Positions 8,809 to 18,140 of a stretch of DNA of 64,000 nucleotides are shown here, one piece after another. The DNA lies in the NCBI RefSeq assembly GCF_016863635.1, contig NZ_BOPG01000044.1, positions 186,001 through 250,000 on the forward strand, in the 5' to 3' direction. The position numbers and the translations under genes were made by a program. Within the stretch, counting starts at the first letter, position 1. Each line of letters starts with the position of its first letter. The notes beneath the pieces were generated by a model. The model was not told the DNA's origin. It did not search any database and saw nothing but the letters and a program-made list of their open reading frames with translations. Source of the DNA: Virgisporangium aurantiacum. Its GTDB lineage: Bacteria; Actinomycetota; Actinomycetes; Mycobacteriales; Micromonosporaceae.

Positions 8809-11172
8809 TCACCCCTTCTTCGACGCGAACGCGGCCAGCACCGACACGATCACGGTCAGGCCGGCCGCCGCCGCGACGACGACGCCCAACCCACCGGGCA
8901 CCACCACCGCCGGCACCGCGCCGGTGAGCCGGAACAGCGCCACCCACAACCCGCCGAGCGTCACCGCCGCGGCACACAGCGCCAACACCACACCCAACCC
9001 GGTCACGAACACGGCGTCGGCGATCACCACCCGCAGCACCTGGCCCGGCGTCGCGCCGGCCAACCGCAGCAGGCGGAGTTCCCGGCGCCGCTCGCGGCCG
9101 GCCATCAGCACGGTGCCCACAATGGACAGTCCCGAGTAGACGGTCGCGATGCCGACCACCACCCACATCCCGGCCGCGGTTACGCGGCTTCCGGGCGCCG
9201 GTTCCGGGGTCAGGATCCCGGCGCCGTGTCCGGTCACGGCCGCGCGGAGGGCGGCGGCCACCGCGCCGGGCGCGGTTCCTTTTCGGGGACGCACAACCGC
9301 ACGCGTCGCCAACTCCCCGGCGGCGTGCGCCCGGGTCAGGTACGCGCCGTTGCCGCCGACGCCCTCCCGCACGACGGCCGCCACCCGCAGCGTCACCGGC
9401 GTGCCGTCGCCGCGCCAGACCCGCACCGTCTCGCCGACCCGCCGGTGCCAGTCGGTGTCGACGACCACGGTGTCGTCGCGCAGGTCGGCCAGCGACCCGG
9501 CGAGCACCGGCAGCTCGGCGATGGCGCCCGGATCCACGGCCTGCGCGGGCCGTTCGAGGAACGCCACGCCGTCCTCGAGCTCGTAGAGCGCGGTGGGATA
9601 GCTGACGCCGACGTCGACACCGGGAATCGCCCGGAGCCGCTCGACCAGCTCGCGATCCAGCCCCGGCGCCCCCGCCGGCACGACGGCGAAACCCGTGCGG
9701 GGCAACGCCTCCGCCGCCTTCGCGCGGTCGACGGTCGAGGTGATGCCGAGCAGGCAGGCGGCCAGTCCCACGGTCAGCAGCACCGGCGCGGCCGTGGCGG
9801 CGGTGCGCCGGGTGGCGGCGAGCGCGGTCTCCCGCGTCAGCAGACCCGTCACGCCGCGCAGCGGCCAGCCGAGAACCCGGGCCGCTGGCCCGATCAGCGC
9901 CGGTGCCAGCACCGCGAACGCGACGACGAGCAGCATCACCCCGGGCACGTACCCCTTGCGTTTCAGGGCCGCCGCCGGCTCGGCGAGCACCGGCCACCAC
10001 AGCACGTAGAGCGCGCCGGCCAGCGTCGCCAGCCCGCACAGCCAGCGCGGCAAGGGCATCCCGCGGGCGTCCACAATGGACTCCCGCAGCGCCGCCACCG
10101 GACGCGTCCGGCCAGCCCGCCACGCGGCCGGCAGCGCACCGGCGACCGCCGACGCCAGCCCGATCAGCACCGCCAGCACCAACGGCACGCGCGTGTCGGG
10201 AATCGTGAACCAGTCCGGCGCGAACCCGTTGTCGCGCAACAGGTCCGCGAGCACCTCGGCCACCGGCCGGGCCGCGGCGGAACCGGCCACGCAGGCCAGG
10301 AACCCGACGACGAGCCCCTCGCCGAGCACCAACCGCCGCACCTGACCCGGGGTCGCACCGACCGCCCGCAGCAACGCCAACTCCCGTCGCCGCCGGGCCA
10401 CCGCGTACGCGAACCCCGACGCCACCACGAACCCGCTGACGAACACCGCGATCCCGCCGGCCGTGCCGAGGAAGGCGGTGGCCGCCACGAGCGACTCGGC
10501 GTCGCGCGCCGCGTCCGGGTCGAGCGCGCGCAGGTCCGGCCCGGTCCGCAGGTTCACGCCTTCCGGCAGCGCGGGAACGGCCGTGCCCGGCAGGATCAGC
10601 GCGTCGACGCGCGGCGAGAGCCGGGCGGCCTCGGCGTCGGTGAAGAACAGCGCCCGCTCGAACCGTGCCGGTGCCAGCGTCCCGACCACCGTGTACAGGC
10701 GCGGCCCGCCGGCGGTCAGCACGGTGACCCGCTCCCCCACGGCGCCGCCGCCCGCCCAGACCACCACCTCGTCGTCGGCTACCGGTCCCCGACCGGCCGT
10801 CAGCCGGTGCGTGCCGAACTCCGCCACCGGCCACGGCCGCCCTACCTGGTCCCTTCCACCGGAGAGCAGCCGCGCGTACGCCCACCGGTCGACCACGCCC
10901 GGCCCGAGCGCCGCCAGCTGCGCCGGGGTGAGGCCGTGCGGCACCGCCAGCGGCCGGCTCCGGTACCCGTGTTCGGTCTCGACCGTCAGTTCGTCGAGCG
11001 GCACCGCCACCGCCGCCGCACGGGCATAGCGTTGCGGTGCCCGGTCGCCCGCTCCCAGCGTCCCCCACAGCAGGAGACCGGTGGCCGCGACCAGCGCGAC
11101 CCCCAGTGCCAGCGCGACCAACGACCCGGCCAGGCCCGCCCATCGCGCGCGCACCGACGCGAGCGTCAGCAT
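8809..11172 (-). CDS. FtsX-family ABC transporter permease
   Basis: 787-aa permease with a duplicated FtsX architecture: an N-terminal TM helix ('GLAGSLVALALGVALVAATGLLLW'), an extracytoplasmic domain, and TM blocks containing the FtsX turn 'RRRRELALLRAVGATPGQVRRL' (first half) and 'ERRRELRLLRLAGATPGQVLRV' (second half). It overlaps the ATPase gene upstream, whose stop lies inside this start, giving a MacB/LolCDE-like transporter. Such systems often act as antimicrobial-peptide or lipoprotein exporters; the substrate is unknown. Confidence 0.87.
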   Translation of the reverse strand: MLTLASVRARWAGLAGSLVALALGVALVAATGLLLWGTLGAGDRAPQRYARAAAVAVPLDELTVETEHGYRSRPLAVPHGLTPAQLAALGPGVVDRWAYARLLSGGRDQVGRPWPVAEFGTHRLTAGRGPVADDEVVVWAGGGAVGERVTVLTAGGPRLYTVVGTLAPARFERALFFTDAEAARLSPRVDALILPGTAVPALPEGVNLRTGPDLRALDPDAARDAESLVAATAFLGTAGGIAVFVSGFVVASGFAYAVARRRRELALLRAVGATPGQVRRLVLGEGLVVGFLACVAGSAAARPVAEVLADLLRDNGFAPDWFTIPDTRVPLVLAVLIGLASAVAGALPAAWRAGRTRPVAALRESIVDARGMPLPRWLCGLATLAGALYVLWWPVLAEPAAALKRKGYVPGVMLLVVAFAVLAPALIGPAARVLGWPLRGVTGLLTRETALAATRRTAATAAPVLLTVGLAACLLGITSTVDRAKAAEALPRTGFAVVPAGAPGLDRELVERLRAIPGVDVGVSYPTALYELEDGVAFLERPAQAVDPGAIAELPVLAGSLADLRDDTVVVDTDWHRRVGETVRVWRGDGTPVTLRVAAVVREGVGGNGAYLTRAHAAGELATRAVVRPRKGTAPGAVAAALRAAVTGHGAGILTPEPAPGSRVTAAGMWVVVGIATVYSGLSIVGTVLMAGRERRRELRLLRLAGATPGQVLRVVIADAVFVTGLGVVLALCAAAVTLGGLWVALFRLTGAVPAVVVPGGLGVVVAAAAGLTVIVSVLAAFASKKG

Positions 11173-11825
11173 GCCCGGTCCGCCGTGATCCGGCCGTCGG
11201 TGAGCGTGAGCACGCGGTCGGCGACGGCCGCGGCCGCCGGGTCGTGGGTGACCATCACGACGGTCTGGCCGGTGTCGACCAGGCGACGCAGCAGGCCGAG
11301 GATCTCGGTGCCGGACCCGGTGTCGAGCGCGCCGGTCGGCTCGTCGGCGAAGACCACCGCGGGGCCCGTGACCAGCGCCCGCGCGATGGCGACCCGCTGC
11401 TGCTGGCCGCCCGACAGCGCGTCGGGCCGGTGCCGTTCGCGCCCGGCGAGCCCGACCTCGGCGAGCGCCCGGCGCACCGTGGCCCGGGCCGGCTTCTGCC
11501 CGGCCAGCCGCAACGGCAGCCCGACGTTCTGCTCGGCGGTGAGCATCGGCAGCAGGTTGAACGCCTGGAACACGAACCCGATCCGGGTCCGGCGCAGGCG
11601 GGCCAGCCCGGCCTCGCCCAGCCGGCCGAGGTCGGTGCCGTCGACCACCACGGTGCCTTCGTCGGGCCGGTCGAGGCCGGCCGCGCACTGCAGCAGCGTC
11701 GACTTGCCCGATCCCGACGGTCCCATGATCGCGGTGAACGTGCCGGCCGCGAAACCGACGCTGACCCCGTCCAGCGCGGTGACCTCCCGGTACGTGCGCC
11801 GCACGTCCCTCAACTCCACTGTCAT
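11166..11825 (-). CDS. LolD/MacB-type ABC ATP-binding protein
   Basis: 219 aa. Walker A 'GPSGSGKST', signature 'LSGGQQQR', Walker B 'VVFADEPTGALD' and H-loop 'MVTHD'; the 'EPTGALD' form is characteristic of the LolD/MacB/BceA subfamily that pairs with FtsX permeases. The ATG at 11825 begins the conserved 'VELRDVRRTY'. It forms an operon with the permease at 8809-11172. The histidine kinase gene diverges from it, so this transporter is a likely target of that two-component system. Confidence 0.9.
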   Translation of the reverse strand: MTVELRDVRRTYREVTALDGVSVGFAAGTFTAIMGPSGSGKSTLLQCAAGLDRPDEGTVVVDGTDLGRLGEAGLARLRRTRIGFVFQAFNLLPMLTAEQNVGLPLRLAGQKPARATVRRALAEVGLAGRERHRPDALSGGQQQRVAIARALVTGPAVVFADEPTGALDTGSGTEILGLLRRLVDTGQTVVMVTHDPAAAAVADRVLTLTDGRITADRAC

Positions 11826-11925
11826 GCCGTCAAGCACACGGCCTTTGCGCCCGGGACGCTGCCGGGCGGGTTCTACCCCGCGGGTAGAACTTTCTCTACC
11901 GCCGCCGGCCGTAAGCTGATCTTCC

Positions 11926-13116
11926 GTGAGGTACGCGCGTTCGCTGCTCTGGCTCGCCACCGGCGTGCCGGTCGGCGCCGCGCTGCTCGTCTCCTGGGTG
12001 GGCCTGCTCGCGCTCGGCCTGGCCGGCCTGCCGCTGCTGATCGGTCTGCCGATCCTGATGGGCGTCGCTCTGCTGGGTGTGCCGGCGGGCGCGGTGGAAC
12101 GGCGGCGGCTCCGCCTGCTGGGCGCCACCGCCGACGATCCGCACGGCGAGCCCGACCGTCCCGGCCTCCGGGCGTGGCTCGGCTGCCGCTACCGCGAACC
12201 GGCGACGTGGCGCGAACTCGGTTACCTCGTCGCGTTCAGCCTGTTCTGGCCCGTCGACCTGCTCCTGCTCGGGTGCGTGCTCGGCCTGCCGCTGTCGCTG
12301 CTCACCGCCCCGCTGGTCGCGGCGGTCAACGACGGCGAGGTCAAGATCCTCAAGACCGTGCTGCTGACCGGCCAGGTCACCGCCTGGGCGGCGGTGCCGG
12401 CCGGCATCTTCGGTCTGGCGGTGGCGCTGTACCTGCTCGATCTCTACGCGCGGCTGCGGGCCGCGCCGGTTCAGGCCCTTGTCGGACGCCGTGCGCACGA
12501 CGTCCGCGAACTCGTCCGCTCCCGCGCGCGGCTGGTCGACGCGTTCGACACCGAGCGCCGGCGGATCGAGCGCGATCTCCACGACGGCACCCAGCAGCGC
12601 CTGGTCGCCCTCGGCATGACGTTGGGCCTGGCCCGCGTCGCCGACCCCGCCGAGCTGCCCACGCTGGTGGCCAAGGCGCACGACGAGGCCGGGCAGGCGC
12701 TGACCGAGTTGCAGGAGCTGATCCAGGGCATCCACCCGCGGATCCTCACCGATCGCGGGCTGCCCGCGGCACTGGCCTCGTTGGCCGACCGCACGCCGAT
12801 TCCGGTGACGGTCGCGGCCGATTTCGGTGTGCGGTTGCCGGCGGCGGTCGAGGCGTGCGCCTACTTCGTGGTCTCGGAGGCGTTGACGAACGTGGTCAAA
12901 CACAGCGGTGCTTTCGCGGCCCGGGTCTCCGCTCGGGTGGCCCGGGGCCTCCTGGTCGTGACCGTTCACGACGACGGCACGGGTGGTGCTTTTCTCCGCC
13001 CGGGCGGCGGCCTGGCGGGCCTGTCCGACCGGGTCACCGCGGTGGGCGGCCGCCTGACCGTCGACAGCCCCTCGGGCGGCCCGACGGTGGTGCGGGTGGA
13101 GTTGCCGTGCGGGTAG
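11926..13116 (+). CDS. NarL-type sensor histidine kinase
   Basis: 396 aa. The N-terminal sensor has about four membrane helices. The HisKA_3 dimerisation box 'ERRRIERDLHDGTQQRL' (phosphoacceptor His at about residue 223) is followed by an HATPase region with the N-box 'EALTNVVKHSG' and G-box 'VHDDGTGG'. GTG start at 11926. It is directly upstream of its response regulator (10-nt overlap) and divergent from the ABC pair, suggesting that it senses the transported compound or envelope stress. Confidence 0.88.
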   Translation: MRYARSLLWLATGVPVGAALLVSWVGLLALGLAGLPLLIGLPILMGVALLGVPAGAVERRRLRLLGATADDPHGEPDRPGLRAWLGCRYREPATWRELGYLVAFSLFWPVDLLLLGCVLGLPLSLLTAPLVAAVNDGEVKILKTVLLTGQVTAWAAVPAGIFGLAVALYLLDLYARLRAAPVQALVGRRAHDVRELVRSRARLVDAFDTERRRIERDLHDGTQQRLVALGMTLGLARVADPAELPTLVAKAHDEAGQALTELQELIQGIHPRILTDRGLPAALASLADRTPIPVTVAADFGVRLPAAVEACAYFVVSEALTNVVKHSGAFAARVSARVARGLLVVTVHDDGTGGAFLRPGGGLAGLSDRVTAVGGRLTVDSPSGGPTVVRVELPCG

Positions 13117-13757
13117 TGCTCGCCGAAGACGGCATCCTGGTGCGTGAAGGCGTGGTGGGCCTGCTCACGCGCTTCGGTATCGAGGTGGTGGCCGCCGTGG
13201 GCGACGCGTCCTCGCTGGTCTCGGCGGTGTCGGCCTACGGTCCCGACCTGGTGATCACCGACGTGCGGATGCCACCCGGCTTCAGCGACGAGGGCCTGCG
13301 CGCCGCGATCGCCCTCCGCGCCGCGCACCCCACCCTGGCAATACTGGTCCTGAGCCAGTACATCGAGTTGACCTACGCCGCCGAGTTGCTGGCCGCCCCG
13401 TCCGAGGCCGGCGTAGGTTACCTGTTGAAGGACCGCGTCACCGACGTCACCACGTTCGTCGACGCCGTCCGTCGCATAGCCGCGGGCGACACGGTGGTGG
13501 ATCCGAAAATCGTGAAGCAGTTGCTCGCCCGCAACAGCAGCCCGCTCGAACGCCTGAGCCCCCGCGAACGGCAGGTATTGTCGCTGATGGCGGAGGGCCG
13601 CTCGAACACGGCGATCGCCCGAACCCTCATCCTGAGCGAAGCCGCCGTGGCCAAAAACATCACCGGAATCTTCACCAAACTCGGCCTCCCCCCAACAGAC
13701 GACGACAACCGCCGCATCCTGGCCGTCCTCGCCTACCTCCAACGCCGTTCCCCGTGA
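13107..13757 (+). CDS. LuxR/NarL-family response regulator
   Basis: 216 aa. The receiver domain has the acidic pair 'AED', the phospho-acceptor in 'LVITDVRMPP' and Lys in 'GYLLKDR'. The C-terminal LuxR helix-turn-helix contains 'LSPRERQVLSLMAEGRSNTAIA'. The GTG at 13107 lies inside the end of the kinase gene, so the pair is co-translated. The probable target is the divergent FtsX/LolD-type transporter operon. Confidence 0.9.
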   Translation: MRVVLAEDGILVREGVVGLLTRFGIEVVAAVGDASSLVSAVSAYGPDLVITDVRMPPGFSDEGLRAAIALRAAHPTLAILVLSQYIELTYAAELLAAPSEAGVGYLLKDRVTDVTTFVDAVRRIAAGDTVVDPKIVKQLLARNSSPLERLSPRERQVLSLMAEGRSNTAIARTLILSEAAVAKNITGIFTKLGLPPTDDDNRRILAVLAYLQRRSP

Positions 13758-13781
13758 CCCCGTGCCCCCGCTCCTTGACCT

Positions 13782-13859
13782 AGTCGATCTTGCAGTTGTG
13801 GTGCCCGAATGTGGTGTTCTTGCCCCGCTTCGATAGGCACCACAACTGCAAGATCGACT
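13782..13859. repeat. Perfect 24-bp inverted repeat in convergent gap
   Basis: Arms at 13782-13805 and 13836-13859 are exact reverse complements, separated by 30 nt. The element lies between the response regulator (+) and the FtsX permease (-), which converge. It could be a strong bidirectional terminator, or a copy of a dispersed palindromic element, because the arms are long, AT-richer than the surroundings and lack a T-tract. Confidence 0.8.
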
Positions 13860-13961
13860 GGCTGGCCACCCGTGCGCCGGGCACGGCGATGCCCGGAGGC
13901 GTGGAGCCCCCGGGCATCGGTGACGGTCGCGTCCGGCGCGGAACCCTCAGGTACAGATCCC

Positions 13962-15284
13962 TCAGGCGCGGATCGCCTCGGGTGCCGGCCCGCGGACCGT
14001 GCGGCGCGCCGTGCCGAGCATCGCCGCCGCCGTCAGCGTGACCGCGATCGCGACCACCACCGCGAACGCACCGGGCGTCACGTCGGGCACGAAGCTGCCC
14101 GCGCGGGCCGAGGCGAACGGCAGGATCGTGAACAGTGACCCGACCGCCCCGCCGATCACGCCGGTCACCGTCACCAGCACGGCCTCCAGGGCGACCATCG
14201 TGGTCAGCTGACCACGGGTGGCGCCGGCCAGCCGGTGCTGGGCGAACTCCCGCCGACGGCTCGCCGTCGCCGCGATGAGCGTGTTCACCAGCATGATGGC
14301 CACGAACAGCGTGATCATCCCGACGACGACGTAGTTGAGCGTCTGGATGTCCTGCGCGTACTCGGGCTGCACCTGGCCCGCCGCCTCGGCGTCCTCGATG
14401 GTCTGCATGTACACGGTGCCGGTTGCGATGCCGGTGAAGATGAGCACCGGCATCACCGCGCCGGCCAACTGGCGCGCCCGGGTGTGCACGCCGAGCACCG
14501 CCAGTTCGCCGGCGACGCCGCCGAGCAGCCGCGTGGGGCCGCCCAGCACCGCCGTCACCAACCTCAGCAGCTCCGGCGCCAGCAGCGCCAGGCCGATCGA
14601 GGCCCAGATGCCGGCCTGTCCGGCGGTCTGCATCGCGTCGATGCCCTTGCCGTCCATGATCGTCGCGGTCAGGACCGCGCAGTTCGTGCCGGCCAGCAGG
14701 AACACGACCCCACCGATGCGGCGCAGCAGCGGCCGCGCGGCCTTGGTGCGGGCCGGTCCGGCGCCGCGCCGGGCCGCGGCGAAGCCCGCGATGACGGACC
14801 CGATCAGGGTGACGCCGAAGCCGGTGCCGAGCGCGATCCCGCCGAACGCGGGGTCGACCGACGCGGCGACCTGCCCGGTGTTCTGCAGCAGGTCGACGAG
14901 CACCTGGCCGAGCAGCATCCCGGCGGGCACCGCGATCGCCGACGCGATCAGTGCGACGGCCGCCGCCTCGCCGACGATCATCCGGCGCAGTTGCGGACCG
15001 GTGGCACCGATCCGGCGCAGCAGCTGCACCTGTTCCGCCCGCTGACGGATCGCCAGGCTGAGCGTCGACGTCACCGCGAACACCACGATGACCAGGCACC
15101 AGCCGCCGCCGACGCTGGCGGTGGTGCTGAGGGACTCGTTGCCGCCCGCCGCGTCGACGTTCGCCGCGGTGTCGAGCAGCGACGCGAACGCCATCAGCAG
15201 CGTCGCGCCCAGGAAAGCGGAGAGGAACGTCGTGACGAAGCCACCGGGCCGGTGCCGCAGGTTCCGCAGAGCGACCGCGATCAC
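13962..15284 (-). CDS. FtsX-family ABC transporter permease
   Basis: 440-aa single-cassette FtsX permease. It has an N-terminal TM helix ('FVTTFLSAFLGATLLMAFASL'), a TM block with 'RQRAEQVQLLRRIGATGPQLRRM', and a second block with 'ASRRREFAQHRLAGATRGQL'. The GTG at 15284 overlaps the ATPase stop. It forms an exporter with the adjacent ATPase, located opposite the GntR-TetR-type regulator that probably represses the pair. Confidence 0.87.
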   Translation of the reverse strand: MIAVALRNLRHRPGGFVTTFLSAFLGATLLMAFASLLDTAANVDAAGGNESLSTTASVGGGWCLVIVVFAVTSTLSLAIRQRAEQVQLLRRIGATGPQLRRMIVGEAAAVALIASAIAVPAGMLLGQVLVDLLQNTGQVAASVDPAFGGIALGTGFGVTLIGSVIAGFAAARRGAGPARTKAARPLLRRIGGVVFLLAGTNCAVLTATIMDGKGIDAMQTAGQAGIWASIGLALLAPELLRLVTAVLGGPTRLLGGVAGELAVLGVHTRARQLAGAVMPVLIFTGIATGTVYMQTIEDAEAAGQVQPEYAQDIQTLNYVVVGMITLFVAIMLVNTLIAATASRRREFAQHRLAGATRGQLTTMVALEAVLVTVTGVIGGAVGSLFTILPFASARAGSFVPDVTPGAFAVVVAIAVTLTAAAMLGTARRTVRGPAPEAIRA

Positions 15285-16021
15285 GCCGCCACCCCCACGC
15301 GCGCCGCGTCTCCCAGGTGGGCCAGGCGCTCGGCGACCGCGTCGGCCGTCGGATTCCGCAACTCGCCGGCGAGCCGGCCGTCGGCCAGGAACAGCACCGA
15401 GTCGGCGTAGGCGGCGGCCATCGGGTCGTGGGTGACCATGACGACCGTCCGCCCGTACTGGTGCACGACGGCCCGCAGCAGCGCGAGCACGTCCTGAGCG
15501 CTGCGCAGGTCGAGCGCGCCGGTCGGTTCGTCGGCGAAGATCACCGCGGGCTCGGTGACGAGCGCCCGGGCCACGGCCACCCGCTGCCGCTGCCCGCCGG
15601 ACAGCTTCTCGGGCCGATCGTTCAACCGGTCGCCCAGCCCGAGGTGCCCGAGCACCTCCCGGCAGCGCCGCCGGTCGACCTTCCGGCCCGCCAGCCGCAG
15701 CGGCAGCACCACGTTCTGCTCCACCGTGAGCGACGGCAGCAGGTTGTAGTCCTGGAAGATGAACCCGACCCGCTGGCGGCGGAACTTGGTCATCTTCGTG
15801 TCGTTGGCGGCGGTCACCTCGGTACCGCCGATGAACACGCGGCCGCCGGTTGGCCGGTCGAGCCCCGCGGCGCACTGCAGCAGCGTGCTCTTGCCGGACC
15901 CCGAGGGCCCCATCACGGCGGTGAACGTGCCGTTGGGGAAACCGGCGGTCACACCGGCCAACGCGGTCACGGTGTCGTCGTAGGTCTTGTGAAGCGATTC
16001 CACTCGGACGGCGTCACTCAT
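15281..16021 (-). CDS. LolD/MacB-type ABC ATP-binding protein
   Basis: 246 aa. Walker A 'GPSGSGKST', signature 'LSGGQRQR', Walker B 'VIFADEPTGALD' and H-loop 'MVTHD'. ATG at 16021 with GAGAGG about 9 nt upstream. A perfect 10-bp inverted repeat sits ~20 bp upstream, between this gene and the divergent regulator. First gene of a two-gene exporter operon. Confidence 0.9.
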   Translation of the reverse strand: MSDAVRVESLHKTYDDTVTALAGVTAGFPNGTFTAVMGPSGSGKSTLLQCAAGLDRPTGGRVFIGGTEVTAANDTKMTKFRRQRVGFIFQDYNLLPSLTVEQNVVLPLRLAGRKVDRRRCREVLGHLGLGDRLNDRPEKLSGGQRQRVAVARALVTEPAVIFADEPTGALDLRSAQDVLALLRAVVHQYGRTVVMVTHDPMAAAYADSVLFLADGRLAGELRNPTADAVAERLAHLGDAARVGVAA

Positions 16022-16039
16022 CTTGTATTTCCTCTCCCG

Positions 16040-16065
16040 CGTACGTTGTCTGGATACAACGTACG
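16040..16065. promoter_or_regulatory. Palindromic operator upstream of ABC operon
   Basis: Perfect inverted repeat cgtacgttgt-6nt-acaacgtacg, 19 bp upstream of the ATPase start codon. The 26-bp span and symmetry fit a dimeric TetR-type operator. The divergent double-HTH regulator at 16168 is the obvious candidate to bind it. Confidence 0.65.
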
Positions 16066-16139
16066 AGCGCACTAGAGGACGGTCAGTAGAGCCACCATGG
16101 CTCCTGGAGGTAGGGCTAGCACCCCTCTTGCTGGACACG

Positions 16140-16157
16140 TAGTGCACTAGTGCACTA
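16140..16157. promoter_or_regulatory. 18-bp palindrome ahead of regulator gene
   Basis: tagtgcactagtgcacta is a perfect 18-bp palindrome made of two self-complementary agtgcact units, ending 10 bp before the regulator's ATG. Its position suggests autorepression. It differs in sequence from the operator at 16040-16065, which would suit a protein with two different DNA-binding domains. Confidence 0.6.
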
Positions 16158-16167
16158 GGAAGTGCTC

Positions 16168-17085
16168 ATGGGCGTCCCCACCTACCGCCGGATCGCCGAC
16201 GACATCGCCGCGCGGATCGCCGCCGGCGACCTCAGGCCCGGCGACCCCGTGATGTCGACGCGGCAGATCGTGGCGACACACGGCGTCGCGATGGCCACGG
16301 CCACCAAGGTCATCACCGCGCTGCGCGAGCAGGGCCTGGTCGAGGCGAAACCCGGCGTGGGGACGGTGGTGACCCGCACCGCCGGCCCGCGCGAACCCGC
16401 GCCCGACCGCGCCATGGTGGTGCGCACCGCGATCACCATCGCCGACGCCGAGGGCCTCACCGGCCTGTCGATGCGCCGACTGGCCGGCGCCCTGGGCATC
16501 CCGACGATGTCGCTGTACCGCCACGTCAAGGACAAGGAGGACCTGATCCTCCTGATGATGGACGAGGTGATGGGCGCCAACCCCCCGCCGTCCGACCTCG
16601 ACCCCGACACCGACCACTGGCGCGCGTGCGTGGAAGCGGTCGCCCGCCTGCAGTGGTCGATGTACCAGCGCCACACCTGGCTGGCGCAGGCCATCTCCTT
16701 CACGAGGCCCCTGCTGGCCCCGAACGCGATGGCCCACACGGAGTGGGTGATGCGCGCGCTCGACCGGTTCGACCTCGGCTCGGACCTGCAGTTCCGGGCC
16801 GCGGTGATGGTGGCGAACTACGTTCGCGGAACGGCGGTCAACCTGGCCGACGAGGCGCAGGCCGAACAGGAGACCGGGATGACCGACGAGCAGTGGATCC
16901 AGTCTCAACAGGAACGCTTCGCCGCCGTACTGGCGACCGGCAAACTCCCGATGATGGCGAAGTTCGCCGCCGGCGACCCGGAATTCTCGCTCGACCTCCT
17001 GTTGGATTGCGGCCTGCAGGCCATCCTCGACGGCCTCGAAAAGCAACTGGGCACCCCTCCCTCCCATGACACGATCCACCGATGA
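16168..17085 (+). CDS. GntR-TetR double-HTH transcriptional regulator
   Basis: 305 aa. Residues ~1-68 form a GntR winged helix ('YRRIADDIAARIAAGDL', 'LREQGLVEAKPGVGTVV'). Residues ~85-135 form a TetR helix-turn-helix ('ADAEGLTGLSMRRLAGALG', 'SLYRHVKDKEDL'). The rest resembles the TetR C-terminal ligand domain of class TetR_C_1. The start at 16168 has aggaag 6 nt upstream. It overlaps the SDR gene and diverges from an ABC exporter, so it is likely the ligand-responsive repressor of that exporter. Confidence 0.85.
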   Translation: MGVPTYRRIADDIAARIAAGDLRPGDPVMSTRQIVATHGVAMATATKVITALREQGLVEAKPGVGTVVTRTAGPREPAPDRAMVVRTAITIADAEGLTGLSMRRLAGALGIPTMSLYRHVKDKEDLILLMMDEVMGANPPPSDLDPDTDHWRACVEAVARLQWSMYQRHTWLAQAISFTRPLLAPNAMAHTEWVMRALDRFDLGSDLQFRAAVMVANYVRGTAVNLADEAQAEQETGMTDEQWIQSQQERFAAVLATGKLPMMAKFAAGDPEFSLDLLLDCGLQAILDGLEKQLGTPPSHDTIHR

Positions 17086-17777
17086 AACGGACCATGCTGA
17101 TCACCGGCGCAACCGGCGGCATCGGCGCCGCCATCGTGCGAGCCGCCGCCGCCCATGGCTACCGCGTCTTCGCGACGGGCCGCGACGTCGCCGCGCTGCA
17201 CGCCCTTCCCGCCGACCCGCTACCCGTCGACCTCCGCACCCCGGGTGACCTCGCCGGCGCGCTGCCCCACCTCGACCGCCTCGACGCACTGGTGCATTGC
17301 GCCGGAATCGCCGACGTGGCAAGCGTCGAAGAGACACCACACGAACAGTGGACGGACACCCTCACCGTCAACGTCGTCGCCGCCGCCGAGATCACCCGGA
17401 TACTGCTGCCGGCCCTCCGTGAAGCAGCCGGCCACGTCGTGTTCGTCAACGCGGCACCGGGACTGCACGCCGTTCCCCGATGGTCGGCCTACGCGGCGAG
17501 CAAGACCGCCCTGCGTGAGCTCGCCGACTCGCTGCGCATCGAGGAAACTCCCCACGGTGTCCGCGTGACCACCGTCTATCCCGGCGGCACCGCGACCGAC
17601 CTACTGGCAAAGGTTCGAGCCCGGTTCGGCCAACCCTACGACCCGGCGAAATCCATTCAACCCACAACCCTGGCCACCGTCGTATTGACCATTCTCGAAA
17701 TGCGCGATGACGCTTACCTGTCTGAGGTTTCGGTACAGCCGACGCCGCACGGGACCCCTCCGGGCGGCGCAAACTGA
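17082..17777 (+). CDS. Short-chain dehydrogenase/reductase (SDR)
   Basis: 231 aa, classical SDR: cofactor motif 'TGATGGIG' at the N-terminus, 'HCAGIAD' (the NAG-like motif), and catalytic 'YAASK' preceded by 'NAAPGLHAVPRWS'. It is an NAD(P)-dependent oxidoreductase of unknown substrate. The ATG at 17082 overlaps the regulator's stop, so the two genes are co-expressed. Confidence 0.88.
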   Translation: MKRTMLITGATGGIGAAIVRAAAAHGYRVFATGRDVAALHALPADPLPVDLRTPGDLAGALPHLDRLDALVHCAGIADVASVEETPHEQWTDTLTVNVVAAAEITRILLPALREAAGHVVFVNAAPGLHAVPRWSAYAASKTALRELADSLRIEETPHGVRVTTVYPGGTATDLLAKVRARFGQPYDPAKSIQPTTLATVVLTILEMRDDAYLSEVSVQPTPHGTPPGGAN

Positions 17778-17789
17778 TACGTTCACGCA

Positions 17790-18137
17790 ATGATCAATGG
17801 TGCTCATGTCATTCTCTACAGCCAGAACGCCGACGCCGACCGCGACTTCTTTCGTGACGTCCTCGGCTACCCGAACGTCGACGCTGGCAACGGATGGCTG
17901 ATCTTCAAACTCCCTCCCGCCGAAGTGGCGGTGCATCCGGCCGGCTCCCCGTCCCACGAGTTCTACCTCATGTGCGACGACGTTGCCGCCACCGTCACCC
18001 ACCTCACCACCAAGGGCGTCGAGTTCACCAGGTCCGTGAGCGACGAGGGCTGGGGCCTGCTGACCGCGATCCGCCTACCGGGCGGCGGCGAACTCGGCCT
18101 GTACGAACCACGTCACGCCAAAGCCAACGAACTCTGA
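17790..18137 (+). CDS. VOC/glyoxalase-like domain protein
   Basis: 115 aa with the beta-alpha-beta-beta-beta VOC pattern: 'HVILYSQNADADRDFFRDVLGYP' start, 'HEFYLMCDDVAATVTHLTTKGVEF' second module, 'LPGGGELGLYEP' end. Members are metal-dependent lyases, dioxygenases or antibiotic-sequestering proteins. Metal ligands are plausible (His early, Glu in 'GELGLYE') but cannot be assigned with certainty. Confidence 0.8.
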   Translation: MINGAHVILYSQNADADRDFFRDVLGYPNVDAGNGWLIFKLPPAEVAVHPAGSPSHEFYLMCDDVAATVTHLTTKGVEFTRSVSDEGWGLLTAIRLPGGGELGLYEPRHAKANEL

Positions 18138-18140
18138 CCC

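Noticed and set aside
8399..11143. Very long open frame antisense to the FtsX permease
   Set aside because: Arg/Gly/Ala-rich shadow of a high-GC gene; the real frame has ABC permease motifs.
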